DNA of 64,000 nt from Molossus alvarezi (GCA_037176705.1 CM073886.1:22925501-22989500), one strand, 5' to 3'; shown: positions 34,987-46,198, counted from the stretch's first letter. Notes: generated from the sequence alone by a model not told the origin. Numbers and translations: made by a program.

Positions 34987-35150
34987 AAGGTTTTGTGGCA
35001 ACAGTCACTGCCGTTCAGTTATGGATTTCCTGTGATGCTTTTATGCTACAAGGGCAGAGATGAGTAGTTGCAACCGAGACGGTAGGGCCTGTGAAGGCTG
35101 AAATAGTTACCATCTGGGTCTTCACAGAAAACGTCTGCTACCCTGCCTGC

Positions 35151-35729
35151 TCTGGGTCGGGGATACAGTGGATTTTCAAAGGCACCAAGGTGAGAACCCT
35201 TCACGAAGCGCTGACTGTGCACCAAGCCCCGTGGAGCTCTGTTGTTGAGGGTAAGGCGTCAGGATGTCATTTTAAGTGTCATGGGACACAGGGAAGGCAT
35301 GAGTCTTGAGTCAGCTAGGAAAGGAAGGGGAAAGGTGCTGGGCACGGCTAGAGCAAGGGCCTGGAGGCCAGAACTCTTAGCCCCTAGCCAAGGAGACTCC
35401 CCAGATGACACTCCTTCCCACTCCTTCGGGGTGGCCAGGGGTGTGTCCCTCCACTGCAAGCCTGCCACAAAGGCAGCTGCCCACAGTACCACACCCTCAG
35501 GTGTGTGCTGCCCTCCACACGGGGCTGGCAAAGGCTTGGGTGGTGCAGCTGCGAACAGTGGTCCACCTGATTCTCAAGCACGGGCAGCACCAACTGGAGA
35601 AGAGCCACACCCAAGAGGCTAGTCAGATCATGCCACTCCCGACCCAGAACATTCTGCTGGCTCTCCACCACCGCCAGAGGTCAGCCTGGGCTCCCCGGCT
35701 ATCAGAAACTGCCCAATCCACCACAAAAA
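35151..35729. other. Mostly unique DNA, possible L2 piece
   Basis: The part at 35,600-35,700 (tagtcagatcatgccactcc, cgacccagaacattctgctg) resembles the L2 3' region in sense. The rest shows no gene or repeat I recognise. Confidence 0.3.
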
Positions 35730-36154
35730 GAAACCTTGTACCCATCAGCGGTCACTTCCCATTGCCTTCTTCCCACAGCTGCTGGAAACAATACATCTCT
35801 CTGTCTTGATGGATTTGCCAACTCTGGCCATTTCCTAGAAATGGAATCATTCAACGTGTGGCCTTTTGTCTCTGGCTTTCTCTTGGCATCATGTTTTCAA
35901 GGTTCATTCATGTTGTAGCAGGTGTCAGAACTTCATCCCTTTTCATTGCTGCATAATACTCTGTTGTATGGATCAATTACACTTTATCCATCCACCCATC
36001 TGTTGATGAGCATTTGGGTGGCTTCTACTTTTTGGCTGTCATGAATAATGCCGCTATGAATGTTCAAGCACAAGTTTTGTGTAGACACGTTTTCAATTCT
36101 CTTGAGCACCTGGAATTGTTGGGTCATATGGTAAGTCTGTGTTTAACATTTTCT

Positions 36155-36343
36155 AAAAATAAGTTTTTATTGATTTCAGAGAGAGGGAGGGAGAAAGAGA
36201 CAAAAGCATTGATCAGCTGCCTTCTGCACGCCCCCTACTGAGGATCGAGTCTGCAACCCAGGCATTACCCTCACTAGGAATGGAACCAGCGACCTCCTGG
36301 TGCACGGGACGACACTCAACCAACTAAGCCACACCAGCCAGGC
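36155..36343 (-). mobile_element. Ves SINE, short type, antisense
   Basis: The right end ...taagccacaccagccaggc is the complement of the head; the left end is tttttattgatttcagagag. The target duplication tgYRtttaacaYttt is seen around 36,139 and 36,344. It is inside the L1ME. Confidence 0.9.
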
Positions 36344-36884
36344 TGCATTTAACACTTTAAGGACACACCAATCTGGTTTTCCAAAGAGTCTCATCATTTT
36401 ATAATCCAGTATATGAGAGTTCTAATTTCTCACATCCTCACCAACACTTGTTATGTATTTTTCAATTTTAGCCATGCTAGTGGGTGTGAAGGAGTGACTA
36501 CTTCACTGTGGTTTTGATTTGAATTTCCCTAATGACTATACTGAGTATATTTTCATATGCTTATGTGCCATTTGTATAACTTTTTTGGACAAATGTCTAT
36601 TCAAATCCTTTTTCTTTTACTTGTTTAATTTGAAGAGTTCTTTAGATATTCTGGATATAAATCTCTTATCAGACATATGATTTGCAGACGTTTTTCCCAT
36701 TCTATAGGCTGCTTTCTTCACTTTCTTGATGGTGTTCTTTGAACCCCAAACATTTTTAATTTTGATGAAGTATTTATTTTTATTGTTATTACTGATACTT
36801 TCAGAGTCCTAGCTCAGAAACCCTTGCCTAATCCATGGTCATTATGATTTATTCTTATGTTTCCTTGAGAGTTTTATAGCTCTT

Positions 36885-36933
36885 GCCCTGGCCAGTTTGG
36901 CTCCATGGTTAGAGCGTCCGCCTGCAGACCAGA
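36885..36933 (+). mobile_element. Ves SINE head only, 49 bp, tailless
   Basis: Only the first 49 bases of a long-type Ves (gccctggccagtttggctcc ... cagaccaga) are present, with no body and no A tail. Yet an 18-bp target duplication gagagttttaWagYtctt flanks it at 36,867-36,884 and 36,934-36,951 (two mismatches). The L1ME on both sides reads through, so this is an insertion, not an eroded long copy. Confidence 0.85.
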
Positions 36934-37460
36934 GAGAGTTTTAAAGTTCTTAAATTTAGGTCTATTTTGAGTAAGCTTTATACATGGTACAAAGAATCCA
37001 CTCTTTTGCACATGGATGTCCAGTTGTCCTAGCACCATTTGTGGAAGAGACTATTCTTTACCTTCCTCAATTGCTGCTGGCGCCCTTGTTGAGGGACTCC
37101 TAGTTCTACTCCATTGGTCTGTACGCCTACCCTATACCAATACTCTACCATGCTGTTTTAAGTACTGTAGCTTTGTAGTAAGCTTTGGAATTGGAAAAGT
37201 GAGTCCTTCGACTGTTTTTTTTCAAGACTATCTTGTCTTTTCTTGGTCCTTTGCAAATCCATATGCATTTTAGGATCAGCATGTCAATTTCAGCCCTCCC
37301 CCCTAAAAAAAGATAGCTCAGGTTTTGATAGGGATAGATAGGGATTGTTGAATCTGTAGGTCAATTTGGGAAGTACTACCATCTTAATATTACATTTTCC
37401 AATCCAAGAACAGGGATGTCTTCATATATAGGCTTTCTTTAATTTCTTTCAACAATGTTT

Positions 37461-37729
37461 GTTTGTTTTTTTATCCTCTCCCAAGGACACTTTTTCCATT
37501 TTTTTGTTTTTGTTGTTGTTGTTCAGGTAGAGTGGGAGGGAGAGAGAGGAAGAGAGAGAGAGAGAGAAACATCGATGTGAAAGGGACACATCGAGTGGCT
37601 GCCACCCGCACGACCAACCAGGGCCGGGGACAAACTGCAACCGAGGTACATGCCCTTAGTGGGAACCGAACCTGGGTCTCCCGGGACTGCAGGCCAATGC
37701 TCTAACCGCTGAGCCAAACCGGCCAGGGC
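37461..37729 (-). mobile_element. Ves SINE, long type, antisense
   Basis: The right end is gagccaaaccggccagggc, with the B-box complement gggaaccgaacctggg, the hairpin atcctctcccaaggac and a T-rich left tail. The target duplication tcaacaatgttt lies at 37,449-37,460 and 37,730-37,741, perfect. Confidence 0.95.
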
Positions 37730-38514
37730 TCAACAATGTTTTATAGTTTTTAGAGTATTGGTTTTACATTGTTTTGTTAAATTTATTCCTAAGTATTTAT
37801 TCTTTTTGATGCTATTATAAATGGAATTATTTTCTTAATTCCATTTTCAGGTTTTTTATTGCTAGTGTAGAGAAATACAGTTGAGTTTTGTACATTAGTC
37901 TTGTATCCTGCAACTTTGAAGAACTCGTTTATTAGCTCTAATCAATTTCATTGTGGATTTATTAGGGTCTTCTATATACAAGAAAAAAACTTGTCATCTG
38001 TAAATATAGTTTTACTTCTTTTTTTCTAATCTAGATGCCTCATTTCTTTTTTCTTACCTAATTGCCTAGCTAGATCTCCAGTTTAATGTTCTACAGAAGT
38101 GATAAAAGTAGATATCCTATCTTGTTCCCAATCTTAGGGGAAAGCATTTAGCCTTTCACCAGTAAGTATGGTGTTAGTTGTGGGTTTTTCATAGACAGCC
38201 TTTGTCAGGTTGAGAAAGTGCCCTTACTTTGCTAGTCTGTTAGGTTTTTTCTTTGTTTTTTGTTTTTTTTTATCATGGAAAGGTATGGAGGTTTTGACAA
38301 ATACTTTTCTGCTTCTATTGAGCTGATCATGTGGGTCATGTCCTGAATTCTACTAACATAGTATATTACCTTAATTTATTTTCAAATGTTAAACCAACCT
38401 TGCATTCCTGAGATAAACCCCATTTGGTCATGTTACGCAATCCCCCCCCCCCTTTTGTTTATTGCTGAATTCAATTTGGTAGTTTTTTGTTGTTTTTTTT
38501 AAGGATTCTGCCTC

Positions 38515-39180
38515 TATATTCATACCCATTAGGATGGCTACCATAAAACAAAACCCAGAAAATAACAAATGTTGGCAAGGATGTGGAGAAATTGGAACCT
38601 TTGTACCCTGGTGGTGAGACTGTAAAATGGTGCAGCTGCTATGAAAAAGTATATGGCAATTCCTTAAAAAATTATAAATGCAATTATTGTATGATCCAGC
38701 AGTTCCACTCTAGTTATATGCCCCCAAAAATTGAAAGCAGGGACTCAGACAGACATTTGTACCCCCATTATTCATAAGAGCCAAAAGTGGAAACCAAGTT
38801 CCATCGATGAATAAAAGGATAAACAAAAGAAAATCCTGACTCATGCTACAACATGGATGAACCTTGAGGACATTTTGCTAAGTAAGATACAGCACTGGTC
38901 ACTATAGGTTTCAACTTACACAAGGCACCCAGAGGAGTCATATTCACAGAGACAGAAAGTGGAATGGTGGTTTCCAGGGGGGAGAGAGGGGAAATACATA
39001 GTTGATGTTTAATGAGTTCAGGGTTTCGGTTAAACAAGATGAAAAAGTTCTGGAGATGGATGGTGGTGATGGTTGTACATTACAAATGCACTTAATGCCA
39101 CTGAACTATACATCTAAAAATGGTAAAAATGGTCAACTTTATGTCATATATTTTACCACAATTTAAAAATAAACACACAA
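38515..39180 (+). mobile_element. L1ME-like 3' UTR, sense
   Basis: Starts ttcatacccattaggatggc and continues ggcaaggatgtggagaaatt, gatccagcagttccactcta, gaatggtggtttccaggggg, ggtggtgatggttgtacatt, to an end of ttaccacaatttaaaaataa. It abuts the antisense L1ME on its left. Confidence 0.85.
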
Positions 39181-39597
39181 AGTCAAGTGTGTGCCTTCTA
39201 ATAGCACATCACCTGTTCAGGGGCTAAGCACGCAGTTATTCCTGACTTATCAAAAGAGCTAACCCCTCAGCACTGCATTTCCCAAGCCCCCAAGCAGATA
39301 ACAGAGCAAATACCCTCGAAGATGAGCCCCCTGCTTGCGAATTGCCCCTTGGCAGTCCTTGGCGCTCCAGCACACATTTAACTCCCCAAGGACATGGGGG
39401 CCAGAGATGTGAAAGGTATGGTCGCTAAGCCTGCGTTTTAGCAGCCTGTGTACTTGCAATCGCCTTGCAAGCTGACTCTGCCCCTCTCTGGGGGCTGGGT
39501 TCACTGCTTAGGGCAGGGCCCCAGTCCTTCTGGAAGGTCTGGCTGATTTGGAGACACCTCTTACTGCTGCTCTGGTCCCAGTGCTTCTGCAGCTCAC
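39181..39597. other. Unique DNA, no gene seen
   Basis: No repeat recognised. It forms the downstream flank of the exon candidate at 39,598-39,721. Confidence 0.25.
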
Positions 39598-39721
39598 CTC
39601 CAGCTGCACGCGCAGGCGGCCGGAGCCCCCTCCTGCCGGAGCTGGCCCTGGGACACACTCCACCAGAAGACCCCCGAGGAAGCCTGTGTGCCCAGCCCTG
39701 AGCCTCCTCACTGCCACCACC
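39598..39721 (-). CDS. Candidate coding exon, 41 codons, unknown gene
   Basis: The minus strand has the acceptor gcctgcattgcag|G and a good donor CAGCTGGAG|gtgagc, 124 bases apart. Eight CpGs are kept. The more protein-like of two open frames reads VVAVRRLRAGHTGFLGGLLV, then ECVPGPAPAGGGSGRLRVQL; it takes one incoming base and leaves in phase 0. The other open frame starts GGGSEEAQGW. It lies in unique DNA. The product is unknown. Confidence 0.38.
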
Positions 39722-40079
39722 CTGCAATGCAGGCTTGCTTCCCTGGGGAGACATTCTGTAGGAGGCATGCGGTTTTGTTTGGTTGGTTTTTTTGCTTTGA
39801 TTTTGATTTTGTAAAGCATTGTGTTTGAATACGATTCACCTTAAATTCTGAGCCTGGGGTAAGTGCCTCTCATGCCTCACCCTGGAGCATGCCCTGTTAA
39901 GAGCTTGAAAAATCCATGGGAAGATAAATCCTGATCTGCTTCATAGGAACCCGGGCTCCCTGCCCTCCATTCACCCACATTGACACCGGCTCCTGGACAG
40001 AACCCAATGGTTCAGGGTTTCACACCTGTGGGTTCCTCCTGCTGCCTTCCGCTTCCGAACCACAAATGATGGTAACCCA
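39722..40079. other. Unique DNA, no gene seen
   Basis: T-rich low-complexity sequence at 39,771-39,815; nothing else recognised. Confidence 0.25.
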
Positions 40080-40640
40080 GGCTCATTCATTTACTCATTT
40101 ACTCAACACAGTTTTCTTGAGCACCAAGTAGGTACTAGGTGTGGCACTGGGCACCAGAAATCCCCTCTCCCCCAGTGGGAGAGGCAAACTTGAAACAGTA
40201 ACTTAACAAAGAAACAGCCAATTCTCCCTTTTGCTCACTCTGCCAGCCACTCTGGTGAACAGCCAGTTTCGTAACCAATCTAGTCTCCCTCCTGCCCCAG
40301 GACCTTTGCACTTGCTGTTCCCTCTTCCAGCAGCACACTTCTATGGGAACAGAACTGTTTAATGTTTTAATTTCTGGCTTAAAATTATCCCCCACCCCTC
40401 CACACAAAGAAGCCTTCCTCATTGTCCATCCAAACTAGACTCCCTACTATTAGGTTCTCTGAGCCTCTACCCTGTTTACCACCCTGCCAATTAAGTCTCC
40501 CTTAATTTGGTGTGTGTCTGTCACTCTCTGCCCCATGCAACAACAGGACATCAGAGACCAGGTGCTACCTTGTGCACATCCCTCCCCCCAGCACTGGGCA
40601 AATAGTAGGTGCTTAATAAAGACAAACTGAATGAGTGGAT
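40080..40640. repeat. L2 fragments, antisense then sense
   Basis: 40,080-40,200 reads as L2 antisense (attcatttactcatttactc, ttgagcaccaagtaggtact). 40,285-40,635 is L2 sense (ccaggacctttgcacttgct, gttccctcttccagcagcac, gtaggtgcttaataaagaca). Confidence 0.75.
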
Positions 40641-40725
40641 GGAAGACTGAGACTGAAATTCCAGTTTCAGATTCATCCCCATAGGTGGCCTCGAGCAACT
40701 CTATCTCTGAGGATGAGTTCAGGGT
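40641..40725 (+). repeat. MIR fragment
   Basis: A worn sense MIR: ctgaaattccagtttcagat, gtggcctcgagcaactctat, ctctgaggatgagtt. Confidence 0.5.
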
Positions 40726-40796
40726 GCTCACACCACCCTTTCCTGATCCAGGGCTCTCTCTAGCCCGCCCCCTAGCTCCGCACCCCCTGCTCAGCC

Positions 40797-40939
40797 TGAG
40801 CGCCCGCCTGGTGGCTGAGTGCTGGGGTCCGCACAAAGCGGAGTCATGGTCCCACTCCAGCTTGCAGGTGGCCTCTGGGCCGTTTGCCACCCGCACCTCT
40901 GGCTGGTGCTGCAGTCCCGTGCCAGCTGCTTGGTCTGAC
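40797..40939 (-). CDS. Weak candidate exon, unknown gene
   Basis: The minus strand has an excellent acceptor (gggtttccctgcacag|GTC at 40,940). Two frames are open: one reads LQHQPEVRVANGPEATCKLE then WDHDSALCGPQHSATRRAL, the other QTKQLARDCSTSQRCGWQTA. Eight CpGs are kept. No canonical donor is visible at the right place (the bases are CGCTCAG|gctgag), so the 3' border given here is a guess. It would be the most upstream of the minus-strand candidates. Confidence 0.28.
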
Positions 40940-42555
40940 CTGTGCAGGGAAACCCAGAGACACCTGCCCTTCCTCTGCCAGGCAGTCCTCCATCCTGGTT
41001 CCAAGGAGAAGAGTGCCCATTCCCCCAGTGTACATGCACATACACGCTGCTATTGTTTGTTTTTTAACAGGTGGGTGCTCGGTTTCCATCAGAGCCACTG
41101 AAACGACTGACCGGCTAAGGAGCAGTGGTGAGGCCAAAACATCCAAGGTGACAGTGGCACCTTAGCCCTTGGAGCCACAGCCGCAGGAGACAATGCAGCT
41201 CTGCCACCTCCCACCTCGCCCCAGCCCAGCATGTGGGTACCCAGGAGGCTGGCCATGATCCGCAGGGAGCTAGTCCAGTGCACAGCCCCATGAGCCCCGG
41301 CACTGAGACCTCACCGCCCGGGGCCGCCACCTGCCTTCTTCCACCTTCTCTCCAGCAGTGCCGCGGGGAGAGCAGGAGGTGAGAGGGGCTGGCAGGGTGT
41401 GGCCATGGCCGCCTCCCAAGGACGGACACCCCACTCCAGCACCAGGCAAGGAAAGGACGTGGGAACCACCAGGAGGTCTGGGGTGGGGGTCCTGGTAGAA
41501 CCGAGGCCCGAGTCTGCCCAGGAACGCAGCCAGTGGGCCGCTGAGTGTTATTTGCAGGTGGCGGCAACCCCACAGCCACTTTTGTTGTCCAGACCACAGG
41601 TTTTAACAAAGTGGCACAAAAGCATAGAACCGACAGAGAGAAATGACCGCATCACTTGCCACCTGGTAAATTCCACCTTCTGAAGCTGGTTTCTGCTGCA
41701 CTGACATCCAACCAGGGCACACGGCGTGGCCCTGGCAGGAACAGGACCCCAGGTGCCCACGCCCCAGGCGCCGGCCCCAGCTCCCGACCTCATTCTCTTG
41801 GAATCTCCCAGGACACCCCACAGGGAGCCTAACCATGGGCCCTCACCCAGCCCAGCACCAGGGCAGCCATCTACTCAGACTGGTCAGGACTCAGGCCAGG
41901 CTGTGCGCTCAAGATTTAAGTGCCCCATGCAATTTGGGTCCAAATGAAAAATGTGCTTTTGAACGTGTTGTGTAATGTGAATCAAAACAGCCCGAAAGCT
42001 GCTGTGTTCGAGGTGGGCAGTCAGTGGGCTGGAGGGGACACGGGGAGACTAAATGGAAGCTGTGAGCAGATGCAGAGCCTGGGTCTTTCCTCGGATGGGA
42101 CATTCACACGGGCCACGGAGGAGAGGGTGTGGCAGGGAAAGGTCCCTCCTGCTACTGATGGATGGGCTTGGCCGCCAGCAGGCTGCTCAGGCTCACAGAT
42201 GTCCATCTTGCTGCTTGCCTTCTGGCGAGGGTCCCAGCGAGGACCACAGGACCGCCCACCATCACTAGTAGCACCTCCAGCTGGGCCTCAAACCAGCGTC
42301 CCTCACTGCCCGCTGCTGGCCACAGCCACCCAACCCTGGAAAGGTCAGCACCACCTGGGGGATGGGCTCAGCCAGCAGGCCTGGCCCTGACCACAAGAGC
42401 TGGGGGCAGACAGAGGGCAGGAGGCAGGCTTCCAGGCTGACCCTTCTCTAAGTTCTTTAAACGCACTTTTTCAAAATCGGTAATGAATGTTACACACTCA
42501 GACATCAATATGAAGGGCTCTTCTCTCCCCCTCATCTACCCCTCAGGGACTCTGG
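40940..42555. other. GC-rich unique DNA, no supported gene
   Basis: Includes long overlapping frames on both strands (for example 41,115-41,609 minus and 41,920-42,390 plus) without consistent splice sites. I see no repeat except perhaps worn pieces near 41,900-42,000. Confidence 0.3.
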
Positions 42556-43600
42556 TTAGCTCTCCCTGTGGGACCCCTTCTGCCACCTCCACCACTGCCC
42601 TGGCTGCAGCCCTGGCCATCAAGCCCACGTCGCTGCGGCGTTCTCCTCCCAGCTCTGCTGACTCCTGCCCCGGCCCCTGACCTCTTCTCCACCTGGTGAC
42701 CAGAGCAACCCCTTCGAGACAAGAGGGTCACGGCACACCCGTCTTTCTCGGGGTAAAAGCCCAAATCCTTGCAAAGGCCAACAGTGCCCAGACTTTGTCC
42801 AAGGTCAGTGGTGCAGACCTGGCCAAACGAAGGCAGAGCTGCCCATGGGAGGGCACTGCGAGGAGACACAGACATGACTCAAAATGCTCTCCGCAGCTCC
42901 ACACCAGAGATGCTCAGGAGAACCCATGAGCAACTGCAACTGTCGTCTCTGATGGCCCCCACCCACACAGACTAATCCCACAGACCTCTCTGTGGGCCGC
43001 CAGCAAATCCATTACCCCAAAGATGTAAAAACAACCTCACTATTCTCAGACTGTCTGCTATTTTATGTTCTCTCATAAATCCTGTTTTTCCCTTTGTTCC
43101 CTGACAACAGTCACAAATCACTGTCATCTGGTGACTCTTTGGCAAAGCCACCTCTCTCCTGTTCTGCTTCAACCACATGGGCTTCGTGCTGTGCTTCTAA
43201 CACTCCAGGCGCATACCCATCTCAGGACCTTTGCACATGCTGTGCCTTCTACCTGGAGCGCCCTGCCCCCACAGAGCCACATGGCTCTCTTCCACACATT
43301 CTTTACGTCTTTGTTAAACGTTATCTTCTCCATCAGGTTTACTCTCTCAGCCTATTAAAACTGAAGCCAACCCGCAGGCCCTTCCTGTCACATAACTGCA
43401 GACCCCGTGCCCAGCCCAATGAGTCCCTCTCCTTGAGCACTTATCTGCCCACCTATACCATACAATTTGCTTATTTTACTTTCTCTCCCACGAGAATGTA
43501 AGCCCCAAAAGGAGAGAACTCTGTGTGTCTCTTTCACTGAGCTGTCTTCCCAGTATCTGGCACACTGTAGGTGATTGAGAAATAGTTGTTGAATACATGA
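42556..43600 (+). repeat. L2 LINE 3' region, two pieces
   Basis: 42,560-42,960 shows worn L2 (gccacctccaccactgccct). 43,100-43,600 is clear: atctcaggacctttgcacat, gctgtgccttctacctggag, cgccctgcccccacagagcc, and an end of ggcacactgtaggtgattga. Confidence 0.7.
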
Positions 43601-43604
43601 ATAA

Positions 43605-43797
43605 GCCCTTGCCAGTGTTTCTCAGTGGTTAGAGCATCAACACGTGGACCAGAGAGTCTTGGGCTTGATTCCCGGTCAAGGGCACATACCTGTGTTGCAG
43701 GTTCAATCCCCAGCCCCAGTCTGGGTCGTGCAGAGGCAACCAATGTGTGTGTCTCTCCCTCCCTCCTTCTCACTCTATCTAAAAACAAACAAAAAAG
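43605..43797 (+). mobile_element. Ves SINE, worn
   Basis: Head gcccttgccagtgtttctca, then gtggttagagcatcaacacg, a B-box region gggcttgattcccgg, a CCCTCC-rich body and an AAACAAACAAAAAA tail. No clean target duplication was found. It follows the L2 3' end directly. Confidence 0.85.
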
Positions 43798-43904
43798 ATA
43801 GGTTTCGTTCCCCTTCTTGGTCTCCCAATCCTTTTCAAAGACAACCTCTGTGCCCACATTCTTGTGCATCTCCAGGAGACATCATGGGCCTATATGAGTC
43901 TGTG

Positions 43905-43962
43905 TGTGCGTGTGTGCATGAGTGAGTGTATGTGTGTGTACACACACAAGCACACACACTGC
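43905..43962. repeat. TG/CA dinucleotide repeat with central palindrome
   Basis: A TG-rich run switches to a CA-rich run; 43,931-43,948 is a perfect 18-bp palindrome (tgtgtgtgtacacacaca). Confidence 0.85.
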
Positions 43963-44110
43963 ATGCTCCCCTTTGCACAAAAGCAGATGCAGGCTCTCCA
44001 CTCGGCTCTGCTTCTCTTGCTTAATGGTGTGTCTTGGTGATGGTTCTATCTGGTCTGTCTCAGAGGCTGCTCAGCAGTGGCCGTAGCTTTCCCACAGTGC
44101 AGCCTGTGAG
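43963..44110 (-). mobile_element. L1M 3' UTR fragment, antisense
   Basis: Reads gctctgcttctcttgcttaa, gtgtcttggtgatggttcta and gcagtggccgtagctttccc, resembling the complement of an L1M 3' UTR. It is short and worn. Confidence 0.4.
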
Positions 44111-44959
44111 TAGAATGACCGTGGAGTTTCTCATCCAAACCGGTTAAAGAGAACACGAGTCATTACTGAGCTGACTCAGCAGTACACTGGGGCTCTCTAG
44201 GGAACCAGACACATCAGGATGCCCTGTCACCGCACACCCGGGAAGATGGGGGTGCACTCGCCCCCTCGCCCTTCTAAAACCCCGTCAACTGAGCTGAGTT
44301 GAATCATACTCTTCTGCTCCATATTCATGAGCTCATCTGCCTCAGTTTCCTCATCTGACAAAGGCTTACAGAGAGGACTGAAGGACGAATCCTGGACCCA
44401 GGTCACCTGGTGAACCCCCAAGACAGGCTTCAGAAAACTGTGGGACTCCGCTGTTACCGTGAGGGTCTGAGGCAGTCAGAACTGGAGTCTCTCTAACGGC
44501 AAATGTTTCCGGGCTGCAGACAGCCCTCTGGGAAGCAGCAGAAAGGTCTGCAGGGAGGTCGAGCAATTAGCACTGGTGCATTTAGCAAACACCTGGGCTC
44601 CCAGGGAGTTCTGGAAATTATTTGGTCTCAGCAGTCAGGCAGCTGGGCCTCAGGAGGAAGATGCTCTCCTCTGACACTTGGCCTCCCCCCACCTGGGCAG
44701 GAAGTGGATCTGGGAGCAGAGGGTGTGTTTATACAGCAAAAATTCCAGCCCCGGCTCCAACTCTCGGCTGCAGACACTGGAGACTGAGGCAGAATCACCA
44801 GCCGTGCTGCCGGAGGTGCCCAAGGCCCCTGCTTCGGAGTCTGACGCTGAAGCTTTTGCCCCTGTGGGAGTCACAGACCTGCTTGATCATCCGATGGAAA
44901 GTGTAAACCCTCTCCCAGGAGGGTGGACAGACACAAAACATGTGCACAATGGTAGGGGC
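44111..44959. other. Unique DNA, no supported gene
   Basis: A short MIR-like piece lies near 44,325-44,390 (tctgcctcagtttcctcatc). The plus frame at 44,678-45,265 runs into L1 sequence and is not a gene. Confidence 0.3.
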
Positions 44960-45870
44960 TTCCGTGGACCCACTGCACGCTATGCGGGCACCCCGGTTAA
45001 GAACCTTGAAAAGTACCCACTGAGAGAAAAATGCACACACCCCTGGCCCGGGAATGCCACAGCTACGAATTTACCCTGCAGAGAAGGGCGCTCACGGAAG
45101 TCGATGTATAAGACCAAAAACCTGGGGGAAACTCAAGACCCCTTCACTATGGAAGTAGCCAAACAAACTCCATCCCATCAGTCATTACACAGCCATTCAA
45201 AATACACGGAGACTTTTTTCTTTTTAGAAAGATCAGGAGGAAATATGCTGATACCTGTTTACTAATTGCAGGTCCAGATGATCTCTGAGAGGAATCGCAA
45301 AACACCAACTGTGGCTGGCTTTAGGGAGGGGTAAACGGGAGAGTTTTCTTTTTAATTTTATACCTGTGTTAACCAATAAAACTTTCTACAAACTGGCCCT
45401 GGCCAGTTTGGCTCAGTGGTTAGAGCGTCGGCCTGCGGTCCAGAGAGACCCAGGTTCGGTTCCCGCTAAGGGCACGTACCTCGGTTACAGATTGTCTCCG
45501 GCCCTGGTTGGGTTGTGCAGGTGGCAGCCACTCAATGTGTCCCTTTCACATCGATGTTTCTCTCTCTCTCTTCCCCTCTCTCCCTCTCTCCCTCTCTCTC
45601 CTTCCCACTCTATCTGAACAAAAAATGTCCTCAGGTGAGAATAAAAAAAAACAAAAAAAAACTTTCTGCAAAGATGGGAAAGTTCTTGAAAAGTGAGTAG
45701 TGCAACTGAGGGACTACAACTCTACTTTCCTATAATTTTTATTCATTTAAGTAGCCTCATGTGGGGCCACCACCCTGCTGGACACTCAGTTCTATGCCCT
45801 TCCATACCCTTTGAATTTTGAATCATTTAACTGTATTACCTATTTTCTACACTAAATACAATTAAATTGT
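44960..45870 (+). mobile_element. L1M 3' end, split by a Ves SINE
   Basis: Sense L1M: ctatggaagtagccaaacaa, cagtcattacacagccattc, agtttactaattgca-like text, gtggctggctttagggaggg, and after the Ves the end ttgaattttgaatcatttaa and actgtattacctattttcta. Confidence 0.65.
45396..45657 (+). mobile_element. Ves SINE, long type
   Basis: Head gccctggccagtttggctca, B-box region aggttcggttcccgc, expanded CT-rich body, hairpin gtcctcaggtgagaat. The target duplication aaaactttctRcaaa flanks it at 45,378-45,392 and about 45,658-45,672. Confidence 0.94.
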
Positions 45871-45983
45871 GCCAGTACATGCTGGTACAAATAGTTTGCC
45901 AAGATATATTTTTAATTAAAAAAAAAAAAAGCACAGTACAATCCAAGAATAGGGTACGATTATTTCAAATAAAATTTTAAAAA

Positions 45984-46198
45984 GCCCAGTGGGTGTGGCT
46001 CAGTGGTTGAGCGTCGACCCATGCAACAAGAGATCGCCAGTTCAATTCCTGGTCAGGGCACGTGCCCAGGTTGTGGGCCAAATCCCTAGTGGGGGGCATG
46101 CAGGAGGCAGCCAATCGATGTTCTCTCTTTCTTATCGATGTTTTCATCTCTGTCTCCCTCTCCCTTCCTCTCTGTAAAATCAATAAAGAAAAAAAAAA
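45984..46198 (+). mobile_element. Ves SINE, short type
   Basis: Head gcccagtgggtgtggctcag, short-type motif cgtcgacccatgc, B box gttcaattcctgg, and a tail of aatcaataaagaaaaaa. The flanks aaaattttaaaaag and aaaattttttaag give an approximate target duplication. Confidence 0.92.

Larger units (their letters stand above)
34335..35150 (-). mobile_element. hAT-like element split by an MLT1 LTR
   Basis: The left part (34,335-34,396: ccatggtccacttgccaaac, tttttgtaaataaacttg) and the right part (34,987-35,150: gagatgagtagttgcaaccg, ctgaaatagttaccatctgg, aacgtctgctaccctg) join into one antisense copy of the family seen at 22,300. The MLT1 sits between them. Confidence 0.65.
35730..38510 (-). mobile_element. 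L1ME-like element, antisense, 3' UTR into ORF2, with Ves insertions
   Basis: Reading left to right goes from the complement of the 3' UTR (aaccttgtacccatcagcgg, gaaatggaatcattcaacgt, ctgttgatgagcatttgggt, tcagacatatgatttgcaga, tgcacatggatgtccagttg) to the complement of the ORF2 end (cttgtatcctgcaactttga, tttattagctctaatcaatt). No frame is intact. Ves copies at 36,155, 36,885 (partial) and 37,461 interrupt it. Confidence 0.85.

Noticed and set aside
44678..45265. Plus-strand frame of 195 codons
   Set aside because: Its second half is L1M 3' UTR, and no splice signals frame the first half.
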